Shown piece by piece: positions 1 through 5,710 of a stretch of DNA of 8,088 nt. Both the position numbers and the translations under genes were made by a program. The stretch is from positions 1-8,088 of the forward strand of contig JAGFXN010000066.1 of assembly GCA_017861215.1 (NCBI GenBank). Reading direction: 5' to 3'. Position 1 is the first letter of the stretch. Each line of letters begins with the position of its first letter. The notes below the pieces were generated by a model, which saw nothing but the letters and a program-made list of their open reading frames with translations, searched no databases and was not told the DNA's origin. The stretch is from Deltaproteobacteria bacterium (lineage in GTDB: Bacteria; Desulfobacterota; Desulfuromonadia; Geobacterales; DSM-12255).

Positions 1-760
1 CACCCACTGCCGCCTCTTCCAGGGTGCGCAGCGCCGTATCCACCGCAAAGCGCTCCTTGTACTTGGTCATCCCTTCGATGCGCCCCTTGTAGATGACCCC
101 CTGGGTGTCGCACATGATCAGGTTCTTCGGTTTGAGGCCGAGAGAGATGGCAAGGTTTGCACAGGCAATGGCTGAAGCGCCGGCCCCGTTTACTACCAGA
201 CGGATCTCGCCGATGCTTTTGCCGGTAAGCAGCAGGGCGTTGATCAGGCCCGCCGAAGAGATAATGGCAGTGCCGTGCTGGTCGTCGTGAAAAACAGGAA
301 TCTTCATCGTCTCCTTCAGTTTCTCTTCGATGTAGAAACACTCGGGAGCCTTGATATCTTCGAGGTTGATCCCGCCGAATGTCGGCTCAAGGAGCTGGCA
401 GGCGCGGATGATTTCATCCGGATCTTCGGTATCAAGTTCGATATCGAAGACATCGATGTCGGCGAAACGCTTGAAGAGAACCCCCTTCCCCTCCATAACC
501 GGCTTGCCGGCAAGAGCGCCAAGGTTCCCCAGGCCAAGCACGGCAGTGCCATTGGAAACTACGGCGACGAGGTTCCCTTTGGCGGTATACTTGTACGCAT
601 CCTCCGGATTTTTCTCTATTTCCAGGCAGGGCTCGGCAACGCCGGGAGAATAGGCAAGCGACAGGTCACGCGCCGTTTGACACGGCTTGGTAGAGACTAC
701 TTCGATCTTTCCCTTGCGCCCCATCGAGTGATATTCAAGGGCATCCATTTTTTTTGTCAT
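1..760 (-). CDS. Malic enzyme, N-terminal part (cut by left window edge)
   Basis: This gene encodes the first 253 residues of a malic enzyme, which decarboxylates malate to pyruvate while reducing NAD(P) in the cytoplasm. The catalytic tyrosine lies in YSPGVAEPC (Y37). A conserved lysine follows in MEGKG (K92). Metal-ligand acidic residues sit in INLEDI (E134, D135) and HDDQHGTA (D159/D160). A Rossmann dinucleotide motif, NGAGASA, begins near residue 191. The ATG at 760 is preceded by a strong AAGGAG ribosome binding site; a second in-frame ATG four codons later is less well placed. The frame is open to the window edge, so it cannot be told whether this is a short enzyme (about 430 residues) or a MaeB type (about 750) with a C-terminal phosphotransacetylase-like domain. 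NAD versus NADP preference cannot be read from this part. It is divergent from the ROK kinase. Family call is near certain from the motifs. Confidence 0.95.
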   Translation of the reverse strand, partial: MTKKMDALEYHSMGRKGKIEVVSTKPCQTARDLSLAYSPGVAEPCLEIEKNPEDAYKYTAKGNLVAVVSNGTAVLGLGNLGALAGKPVMEGKGVLFKRFADIDVFDIELDTEDPDEIIRACQLLEPTFGGINLEDIKAPECFYIEEKLKETMKIPVFHDDQHGTAIISSAGLINALLLTGKSIGEIRLVVNGAGASAIACANLAISLGLKPKNLIMCDTQGVIYKGRIEGMTKYKERFAVDTALRTLEEAAVG

Positions 761-865
761 CGTTCACTATCTCCTTCCTGATATTTTAGCTTTGTTAAAT
801 TTTAACCAGACTGCACCGCCAGGCCGCAGGCGCCGGTACAGGCTGATTGCTTCCTGATTGCGGCC

Positions 866-894
866 AGATTAGCTTCATAAGAAAAACATGTCAA
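866..894 (-). promoter_or_regulatory. Sigma70-type promoter for malic enzyme
   Basis: On the minus strand there is a perfect -35 box TTGACA (894-889), a 17-base spacer, and a weaker -10 box TAATCT (871-866). The predicted start is near 859, giving a leader of about 100 bases before the malic enzyme ATG. The -35 and spacing are ideal; the -10 matches consensus at three of six positions. The call rests on pattern matching only. Confidence 0.5.
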
Positions 895-959
895 GTTTAT
901 TGTAAGTAAAAATATACTCCCTTTCTATTATTGACGCCTCTCCCTGGGACTGCAATTTC

Positions 960-988
960 TTGTAAAACTGAACGGTCTGGACAATAAT
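960..988 (+). promoter_or_regulatory. Candidate sigma70-type promoter for ROK kinase
   Basis: TTGTAA (960-965) and AATAAT (983-988) are separated by exactly 17 bases. The first matches the -35 consensus at four of six positions and the second the -10 consensus at five of six. The predicted start near 995 would leave a leader of about 96 bases before the kinase ATG at 1091. It is the best plus-strand candidate in the region but is not proven. Confidence 0.45.
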
Positions 989-1090
989 GCCGCCAGATCA
1001 CGAGCAGGCGCTGTTGGTAGCGGAGATCAGTAAAACATTATTACAGGAAACAAGAACAATGCAATCGAGGTACTGCCTACGGAGCACAAG

Positions 1091-2047
1091 ATGAGCGGCA
1101 CAGCCTGTATTGCCATGGATATCGGCGGCACCAATATTCGTCTGGCACTGGTTGCCGCAGACGGCAGCATTCTGCAGAGATCAAGCTCTCCCTGCCGGAT
1201 AGCTGCCGGCCTTGACCCTTTTCTGCAGACCATAGCAGCGGCAACCGGCACGCTGCTCCGCCATGCGGGAGAAAACGGCATACGAGTGGTAGCGGCAGGT
1301 GCCGGGGTTCCGGGGCTGATCGCCAGGAGCGGCACCATTATCTCGTCTGTCAACCTGAAGGCAACAGACGGCTTCAACCTGCAGCAGTGGCTGGAAAACG
1401 AGGTACACCTTCCCGTGATCATTCTGAACGACGCCAATGCGGCAGCTGTTGCCGAACTGACCTACGGAGCAGGCCGCCCTTTTCAATCGCTGCTCCATTT
1501 CACCCTCGGCACCGGGGTAGGATCGGGGCTGATTCTGAACAGAAGCCTGTGGACGGGCAGCGACGGCGTCGCTGCAGAGTACGGACACGCTACGGTCGAA
1601 CCTGACGGCTGCCCCTGCTCCTGCGGCAATCACGGCTGTCTGGAGCAGTATGCATCGGCAACGGCGATAGTCCGGATGGCAACGGAGAAGCTTCTTGCGG
1701 GAAGGAAGTCCTGCCTGGCAGAAATGCCGGCAGAAGCTGTCAGCGCCGCCGCTGTAGCTGCAGCGGCGACAAGGGGTGACAGCCTGGCAAGGGAGTGTTA
1801 TGCCACCGCCGGCCGCTACCTGGGCATTGCCGCGGCAACAGCGGCGAACCTGCTGAACCTTGAGGCGATTCTTTTCGGTGGAGGGGTAGCCGCAAGCTTT
1901 GCGTTGCTTGCGCCTGCCATGCGCGGCGAACTCGACAGCAGGGCATTTGGCACCGCTGCGGCCAGGGTACAGCTGCTGCCGGGCGAGCTTGGCGATAACG
2001 CCGGCATGATGGGCGCCGCAGCCGCCGCCTGGAAACTGGTCTGCTGA
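1091..2047 (+). CDS. ROK-family sugar kinase, probable glucokinase
   Basis: A 318-residue cytoplasmic kinase of the ROK family, most likely phosphorylating glucose with ATP to give glucose 6-phosphate. The N-terminal phosphate-binding loop is DIGGTN (D10-N15). The catalytic aspartate is D114 in LNDANAAA. A second phosphate loop, GTGVGSG, spans 140-146. The ROK zinc site is complete: H166 in EYGH, then C176, C178 and C183 in CSCGNHGC, followed by E185. An LFGGGV adenine-site loop lies near 261-266. Length matches the family (about 300-320), and there is no N-terminal helix-turn-helix, so it is a kinase and not a NagC-type repressor. GGAG six bases before the ATG supports the start. It stands alone on the plus strand, divergent from malic enzyme and convergent with dedA. 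N-acetylglucosamine, mannose or fructose could be the substrate instead. Confidence 0.9.
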   Translation: MSGTACIAMDIGGTNIRLALVAADGSILQRSSSPCRIAAGLDPFLQTIAAATGTLLRHAGENGIRVVAAGAGVPGLIARSGTIISSVNLKATDGFNLQQWLENEVHLPVIILNDANAAAVAELTYGAGRPFQSLLHFTLGTGVGSGLILNRSLWTGSDGVAAEYGHATVEPDGCPCSCGNHGCLEQYASATAIVRMATEKLLAGRKSCLAEMPAEAVSAAAVAAAATRGDSLARECYATAGRYLGIAAATAANLLNLEAILFGGGVAASFALLAPAMRGELDSRAFGTAAARVQLLPGELGDNAGMMGAAAAAWKLVC

Positions 2048-2053
2048 ATGAAA

Positions 2054-2689
2054 TCATGATGCCCGGCGACAACGAAGACCTTTCGCCCTCATGCGCCGCA
2101 GACGCTGGCGCGCCGGCTGCCGGCGGCGCCACGCCTGCAGGAAATGCCACGCCCAGACCAGAAAAATAACCGCTGCCAGCACGGCAAGCAGATAATGCTC
2201 GTATCGTTTGGCATCACTGCCGACAAACAGTGCGGCGCTTTTCCCGAACAGATAGCCGGCAAGCGTAAAGAGTATCGACCAGGTAAAGGCGCTTGCCAGA
2301 TTCAGCCAGAGGAATCTGACCGCAGGGAAAGGGGTCATACCGAGAATGATGGGGAGAACAATCCTGAAACCGTAGGTATAGCGCGAGGAAAAAGCTACCA
2401 GATTGCCGTAGTTCTCAATGAGCCTGAGCCCTTTGCGCAGCTTTTTGACAAGGTAATGAGAATGGCTGAGGAGGTACTTCCCCTTGAGCCTGCCGAGATA
2501 AAAATAGAATTGATCGCCGCAGAACGCCCCGCAAAAAGCGGTGGCAATCACCCCGGGGACGGTGAAGTACCCCCCGAACGCCAGAAATCCGGCCAGGATC
2601 AGCCCGGCCTCCCCTTCCAGAAAAGTCCAGACAAACAACACCCAATAGCCGTGAACTGTCAGATACTCCCGCAAAAAATCCTGCACCAT
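2054..2689 (-). CDS. DedA family inner-membrane protein (YohD-like)
   Basis: A 211-residue multi-pass membrane protein of the DedA (SNARE-associated/VTT) family. Several members have been shown to flip undecaprenyl phosphate or to support membrane homeostasis. The protein has hydrophobic segments near residues 14-35, 40-57, 109-120, 130-150 and 165-187. It carries FLEGEAG (E25, E27), GDQFYFYLGR (D59), and SSRYTYGFR (R103, R109), matching acidic and arginine residues reported as important in DedA proteins. From memory the RYxYGFR stretch is closest to E. coli YohD. The tail from 187 on is very arginine-rich, consistent with a cytoplasmic end. The frame is open up to an ATG at 2800, but the extra 37 residues are not DedA-like, so I start at the ATG at 2689. 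There GGAGG lies only one base upstream, so a GTG at 2686 is also possible. The substrate is not determinable here. Confidence 0.88.
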   Translation of the reverse strand: MVQDFLREYLTVHGYWVLFVWTFLEGEAGLILAGFLAFGGYFTVPGVIATAFCGAFCGDQFYFYLGRLKGKYLLSHSHYLVKKLRKGLRLIENYGNLVAFSSRYTYGFRIVLPIILGMTPFPAVRFLWLNLASAFTWSILFTLAGYLFGKSAALFVGSDAKRYEHYLLAVLAAVIFLVWAWHFLQAWRRRQPARQRLRRMRAKGLRCRRAS

Positions 2690-2921
2690 GCCTCCAAAAG
2701 CAGTATCATCATGGCAGGAGCTGTTGTCAACGCCGGCCATGAAGGCAGGCCCCTGGCAACGACAGCCCAGGGACAGACTCTCCCATGACAGATGCTCCAC
2801 CAGGATAGCGTTTGCCGCGCCCTGTGCCGGCTTGACGCACCGGCAACAATCAGAACCGGCAGACCGTCAGCAAGTGTACCAGTTACGGCAGCCGGTACGC
2901 CCGTGAGGCAGGCACGTTCTG
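2690..2921. other. rfbC-dedA gap
   Basis: This 232-base gap on the minus strand carries the dedA promoter near its dedA end. A GTACC/GGTAC inverted repeat (2876-2880, 2894-2898) lies near the rfbC end but has no T-run, so it is not a clear terminator. No recognisable gene is present, although two minus-strand frames happen to be open through much of it. Confidence 0.5.
2702..2730 (-). promoter_or_regulatory. Sigma70-type promoter for dedA
   Basis: TTGACA (2730-2725), a 17-base spacer and GATACT (2707-2702) form a near-consensus promoter on the minus strand. The predicted start is near 2695, only about six bases before the ATG at 2689, so the transcript would begin at or in the GGAGG. If real, dedA is transcribed separately from rfbC and the longer N-terminus starting at 2800 is excluded for this transcript. 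Confidence 0.45.
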
Positions 2922-3467
2922 TTACGCAAACAACTCTGCCGCAGCCAGGCGGAGCCCGGCTGCATCCTTCTTCGCCAGCAGAGCTTCCCCTTCAAGTGGC
3001 CAGTCGATTGCCAGCTCGGGATCATTCCAGGCAAGACTCCTCTCGTATTCCGGATACCAATAGTCAGTGGTCTTGTAGAGGAATTCAGCATACGCAGAGA
3101 CTACCAGAAAACCGTGCGCAAAGCCCGCGGGAATCCACATCTGGCGCTTGTTGTCAGCAGACAGCGTCATCCCTACCCATTTCCCGAAGGTGATGGAACT
3201 CCGGCGGATATCGACGGCAACATCAAAGACTTCGCCCGCAATGACACGCACCAGCTTCCCCTGCGGACGGTGAATCTGATAATGAAGACCACGCAGCACG
3301 TTTTTTACGGAGCGGGAATGATTATCCTGAACGAAGACGGTGTTCAGGCCGGTCGCTTCCTGCCAGGCCTGCTGGTTGAAGCTTTCGTAAAAAAATCCGC
3401 GCTCATCGCCAAACACTTTGGGTTCTATGAGCAGGACGTCGGGAATTGAGGTGGCAGTGACTTTCAT
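2922..3467 (-). CDS. rfbC: dTDP-4-dehydrorhamnose 3,5-epimerase
   Basis: A 181-residue cytoplasmic cupin enzyme (RfbC/RmlC) that epimerises C3 and C5 of dTDP-4-keto-6-deoxyglucose, the third step to dTDP-L-rhamnose. Visible family motifs are FGDERGFFYESF (19-30), QDNHSRS (47-53), LRGLHYQ with the catalytic base H62, K71 after RPQG, the DVAVDIRRSS strand (82-91), IPAGFAHGF with H118, and YKTTDYWYPEYER containing the catalytic tyrosine Y131. Full length for the family and no active-site loss. The ATG at 3467 has only a weak, distant ribosome binding site (GGAG about 14 bases away). It follows gmd with a 43-base gap and no promoter between, so it is probably last in the fcl-gmd-rfbC operon. Odd feature: rfbA, rfbB and rfbD are absent next to it. 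Confidence 0.95.
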   Translation of the reverse strand: MKVTATSIPDVLLIEPKVFGDERGFFYESFNQQAWQEATGLNTVFVQDNHSRSVKNVLRGLHYQIHRPQGKLVRVIAGEVFDVAVDIRRSSITFGKWVGMTLSADNKRQMWIPAGFAHGFLVVSAYAEFLYKTTDYWYPEYERSLAWNDPELAIDWPLEGEALLAKKDAAGLRLAAAELFA

Positions 3468-3510
3468 ATTTTTGCACTCTTCTCCGTGAAACTATCGACA
3501 GGGATCACTG

Positions 3511-4548
3511 CTAGGGCAGCTTCCCGGCAGCCTGCAGATCCGCATCGGTCATCATGTGTACCAGCTGCGCAAAACTGGTTTTCGGTGCCCAGCCAAGCTC
3601 GCGCCGCGCCTTTGAAGGATCGCCGAGCAGGAGGTCAACCTCTGCCGGGCGGAAGTATTTCGGGTCGATCCGGATCAGCGTTTTACCGGTAGCGGCATTT
3701 ATGCCGACCTCCTGCAGACCGCTCCCCCGCCACTCCAGCGGCATGCCGAGGCGGCTGAAGACCATTTCGGCAAACGTTCTGACCATATAGGTCTCACCGG
3801 TGGCAATAACGTAGTCTTCCGCCTTGTCCTGCTGGAGCATCAGCCACATCGCCTCGACATAGTCACCGGCAAAGCCCCAGTCACGCTTGGCGTCAAGGTT
3901 GCCCAGATAAAGACATTCCAGCATCCCCAGCTTGATGCGGGCGGCAGCCCGGGTGATCTTCCTGGTGACAAAGGTCTCGCCGCGGCGGGGCGATTCATGG
4001 TTGAACAGGATGCCGTTGCAGGCATACATGCCGTAGCTTTCGCGGTAGTTCTGGGTTATGTAGAAAGCATAGGCCTTGGCACAGGCATAGGGGGAGCGCG
4101 GGTAAAACGGGGTGGTTTCCTTTTGCGGAGTTTCGACGACTTTGCCGTACAGTTCGGAGGAGGACGCCTGATAGAATTTTGTCTCAAGCCCGGTCTCCCT
4201 GATCCCTTCCAGGATCCTGACCGTGCCGAGCGCATCGACTTCGCCGGTATACTCGGGGATATCAAAGGATACCCGCACATGGCTCTGGGCACCAAGATTA
4301 TAAATTTCAGCCGGCTTGATGTTGCGCAGCAGGGTATTGATGGAGCTGGCGTCATTAAGGTCGCCGTAATGAAGAAAGAGCCGCACATTCTTTTCGTGCG
4401 GATCGCGATAGATATGATTAATCCGGCCGGTATTGAATGAAGATGATCTGCGGATCATGCCGTGGACTTCGTAACCTTTCTCAAGCAGCAGTTCCGCCAG
4501 ATATGAGCCGTCCTGACCGGTAATGCCGGTAATCAGCGCCTTTTTCAT
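3511..4548 (-). CDS. gmd: GDP-mannose 4,6-dehydratase
   Basis: A 345-residue extended short-chain dehydrogenase that converts GDP-D-mannose to GDP-4-keto-6-deoxy-D-mannose, the first step to GDP-L-fucose and the branch point to GDP-rhamnose and GDP-perosamine. The N-terminal NADP-binding motif is GITGQDG (G8, G11, G14). R33-R34 and S35-S37 in MIRRSSSFNT form the typical Gmd cofactor loop. The active site is S130 and E132 in QASSSELYG with the YxxxK pair Y154 and K158 in RSPYACAKAYA. Substrate-loop sequences NHESPRRGETFVTRKI (183-198) and KYFRPAEVD (297-305) are characteristic. Length is normal. The start has a strong GGAG site five to six bases upstream. Its ATG lies 18 bases after the fcl stop, showing a shared transcript, and the pairing with fcl supports the fucose role. 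Confidence 0.97.
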   Translation of the reverse strand: MKKALITGITGQDGSYLAELLLEKGYEVHGMIRRSSSFNTGRINHIYRDPHEKNVRLFLHYGDLNDASSINTLLRNIKPAEIYNLGAQSHVRVSFDIPEYTGEVDALGTVRILEGIRETGLETKFYQASSSELYGKVVETPQKETTPFYPRSPYACAKAYAFYITQNYRESYGMYACNGILFNHESPRRGETFVTRKITRAAARIKLGMLECLYLGNLDAKRDWGFAGDYVEAMWLMLQQDKAEDYVIATGETYMVRTFAEMVFSRLGMPLEWRGSGLQEVGINAATGKTLIRIDPKYFRPAEVDLLLGDPSKARRELGWAPKTSFAQLVHMMTDADLQAAGKLP

Positions 4549-4566
4549 GAAATCTCCTCGCCTTTC

Positions 4567-5541
4567 TTATTTTCTGAAACTGTCCATATTCGCCAGAAAC
4601 CAGCGGTAGGTCTTTTCAATCCCCTCCCGCAGAGAAGTCTGCGCCCGCCAGCCAAGGCTGTGGATGCGGGCAACATCCTGCAGCTTCTGCGGCGTACCGT
4701 CAGGCTTCGATCGGTCAAAAACAATTCCGCCGCCAAAACCGGTCACTTCACGCACCAGCGCGGCGATCTCGCCGATTGAGGCATCCACACCGGTACCGAG
4801 GTTGACAAAGCAGGGTTTCGGGTAGCTGAGCAGCTCCGGCTGCAGCTCTTTGCTGTCAAGCTGCATGAGAAAAAGAGAGCCGGCGGCCATGTCATCAACA
4901 TAAAGAAGTTCCCGTCGCGGCGTGCCGCTCCCCCAGACAGAAACCTCAGCGGCGCTGTTCACTTTTGCTTCGTGAAAGCGCCGGATAAGTGCCGGCAGCA
5001 CATGGCTGTTTTCCGGATGAAAGTTATCGCCTGGCCCGTACAGATTGGTCGGCATGACGGCGATAAATTCAGTGCCGTACTGCCTGTTATAGGCCTCGCA
5101 CATCTTGATGCCGGCTATTTTGGCGATGGCATACGGCTCGTTGGTCGGCTCCAGCAGACCGGTAAGAAGGCAGTCTTCCTTCAACGGTTGCGGCGCCAGC
5201 CGCGGATAGATGCAGGATGAGCCGAGGAACAGCAGTCGCTTGGCACCGCACTGCCACGCCTGATGAATGACATTGTTCTGGATGACGAGGTTCTGGTAGA
5301 TGAACTCGGCAGGATAGCTGTTGTTCGCCTGGATCCCGCCGACTCTGGCAGCGGCCAGGATAACGTACTCAGGGCGCTCTGCCTCGAAAAAGGCGGCGAC
5401 CGCCTGCTGGCAGGTGAGATCAAGCTGATCTATTTCCGGCAGCAGCAGATTGCTGTACCCGGCAGCACGCAGCGCCCGTACCAGCGCGGAACCGACCAGA
5501 CCCTTGGAACCGGCGACAAAGATTTTCGAAGCAGTTTTCAT
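4567..5541 (-). CDS. fcl: GDP-L-fucose synthase
   Basis: A 324-residue epimerase-reductase (Fcl/WcaG) that takes the Gmd product GDP-4-keto-6-deoxy-D-mannose, epimerises C3 and C5 and reduces C4 with NADPH to give GDP-L-fucose. It has the nucleotide motif GSKGLVG (G11, G14, G17), a VGGI segment near residue 68, and the active site S108 and C110 in LGSSCIYP, Y137 and K141 in EPYAIAKIAG, and H180 in ENSHVLPAL; E. coli Fcl uses S107, C109, Y136, K140 and H179. The frame extends upstream to a TTG at 5565, but that codon has no ribosome binding site and the ATG at 5541 gives the family N-terminus, so I use 5541. Its own Shine-Dalgarno is weak (GGGA about 10 bases away). It is first in the fcl-gmd-rfbC run. 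Confidence 0.96.
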   Translation of the reverse strand: MKTASKIFVAGSKGLVGSALVRALRAAGYSNLLLPEIDQLDLTCQQAVAAFFEAERPEYVILAAARVGGIQANNSYPAEFIYQNLVIQNNVIHQAWQCGAKRLLFLGSSCIYPRLAPQPLKEDCLLTGLLEPTNEPYAIAKIAGIKMCEAYNRQYGTEFIAVMPTNLYGPGDNFHPENSHVLPALIRRFHEAKVNSAAEVSVWGSGTPRRELLYVDDMAAGSLFLMQLDSKELQPELLSYPKPCFVNLGTGVDASIGEIAALVREVTGFGGGIVFDRSKPDGTPQKLQDVARIHSLGWRAQTSLREGIEKTYRWFLANMDSFRK

Positions 5542-5594
5542 GAGACAATTTTCCCGTACCTGCAAAAGCTAATGATGTAATATCAAAAGCATTT

Positions 5595-5623
5595 TTAATA
5601 CAGGAAGCGGCATCTGCCGTCAA
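5595..5623 (-). promoter_or_regulatory. Sigma70-type promoter for fcl-gmd-rfbC
   Basis: TTGACG (5623-5618), a 17-base spacer and TATTAA (5600-5595) lie on the minus strand upstream of fcl. The predicted start is near 5588, giving a leader of about 47 bases to the ATG at 5541. The -35 matches at five of six positions, the -10 at four of six. It is the only good minus-strand promoter seen before the three-gene run. Confidence 0.55.
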
Positions 5624-5653
5624 GCAGATATCAAGTATTGTGGAATATGAGGC

Positions 5654-5693
5654 TTGATTTTATTGCCCGAAACTGCGACTATTGCAAAATCAA
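5654..5693 (+). promoter_or_regulatory. Dyad and weak promoter upstream of wbpE
   Basis: TTGATTTT (5654-5661) and AAAATCAA (5686-5693) form a perfect 8-base inverted repeat with 24 bases between. The left arm contains TTGATT, which could serve as a -35 box to a weak -10 GACTAT at 5677-5682 with a 17-base spacer. The arrangement could be an operator over the wbpE promoter or an RNA hairpin, as it ends 17 bases before the wbpE ATG. The repeat is seen; the role is inferred. Confidence 0.35.
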
Positions 5694-5710
5694 CACACTA
5701 GGAGCTGAAA

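Larger units (their letters stand above)
761..1090. other. Divergent intergenic region, malic enzyme / ROK kinase
   Basis: This 330-base stretch separates two divergent genes and contains no convincing coding frame. It holds a minus-strand promoter (866-894) and a candidate plus-strand promoter (960-988). It also has a 13-base perfect AT-rich palindrome, GTTAAATTTTAAC, at 794-806. Two copies of TGATTGC lie at 844-850 and 855-861, 11 bases apart and just at or downstream of the predicted malic enzyme start. No intrinsic terminator or recognised riboswitch was seen. Confidence 0.6.

Noticed and set aside
275..781. 168-residue open frame on the plus strand
   Set aside because: It is antisense to the malic enzyme N-terminus, whose motifs are unmistakable.
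913..918. TATACT as a plus-strand -10 box
   Set aside because: No -35-like hexamer lies 16-18 bases upstream.
931..959. TTGACG as a -35 box for the ROK kinase
   Set aside because: At 16-18 bases downstream there is no acceptable -10; the TTGTAA-17-AATAAT pair at 960-988 is better.
2144..2788. 214-residue open frame on the plus strand
   Set aside because: It is fully antisense to dedA, has no family motif and is a by-product of GC-biased codons; the minus strand encodes a clear membrane protein.
2825..2845. TGCCGG/CCGGCA hairpin as terminator for rfbC
   Set aside because: The stem is only six bases, the loop nine, and no T-run follows on either strand.
2690..2921. Open minus-strand frames between rfbC and dedA, possibly a degraded gene
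   Set aside because: The translations show no recognisable motif, third-base use is not biased as in neighbours, and one frame is just the upstream extension of dedA.
5542..5565. TTG start at 5565 extending Fcl by eight residues
   Set aside because: There is no Shine-Dalgarno before it and the extension is outside the family N-terminus.
5671..5686. Sigma54 promoter (TTGCA) before wbpE
   Set aside because: The required GG at the -24 element is missing at the right distance.
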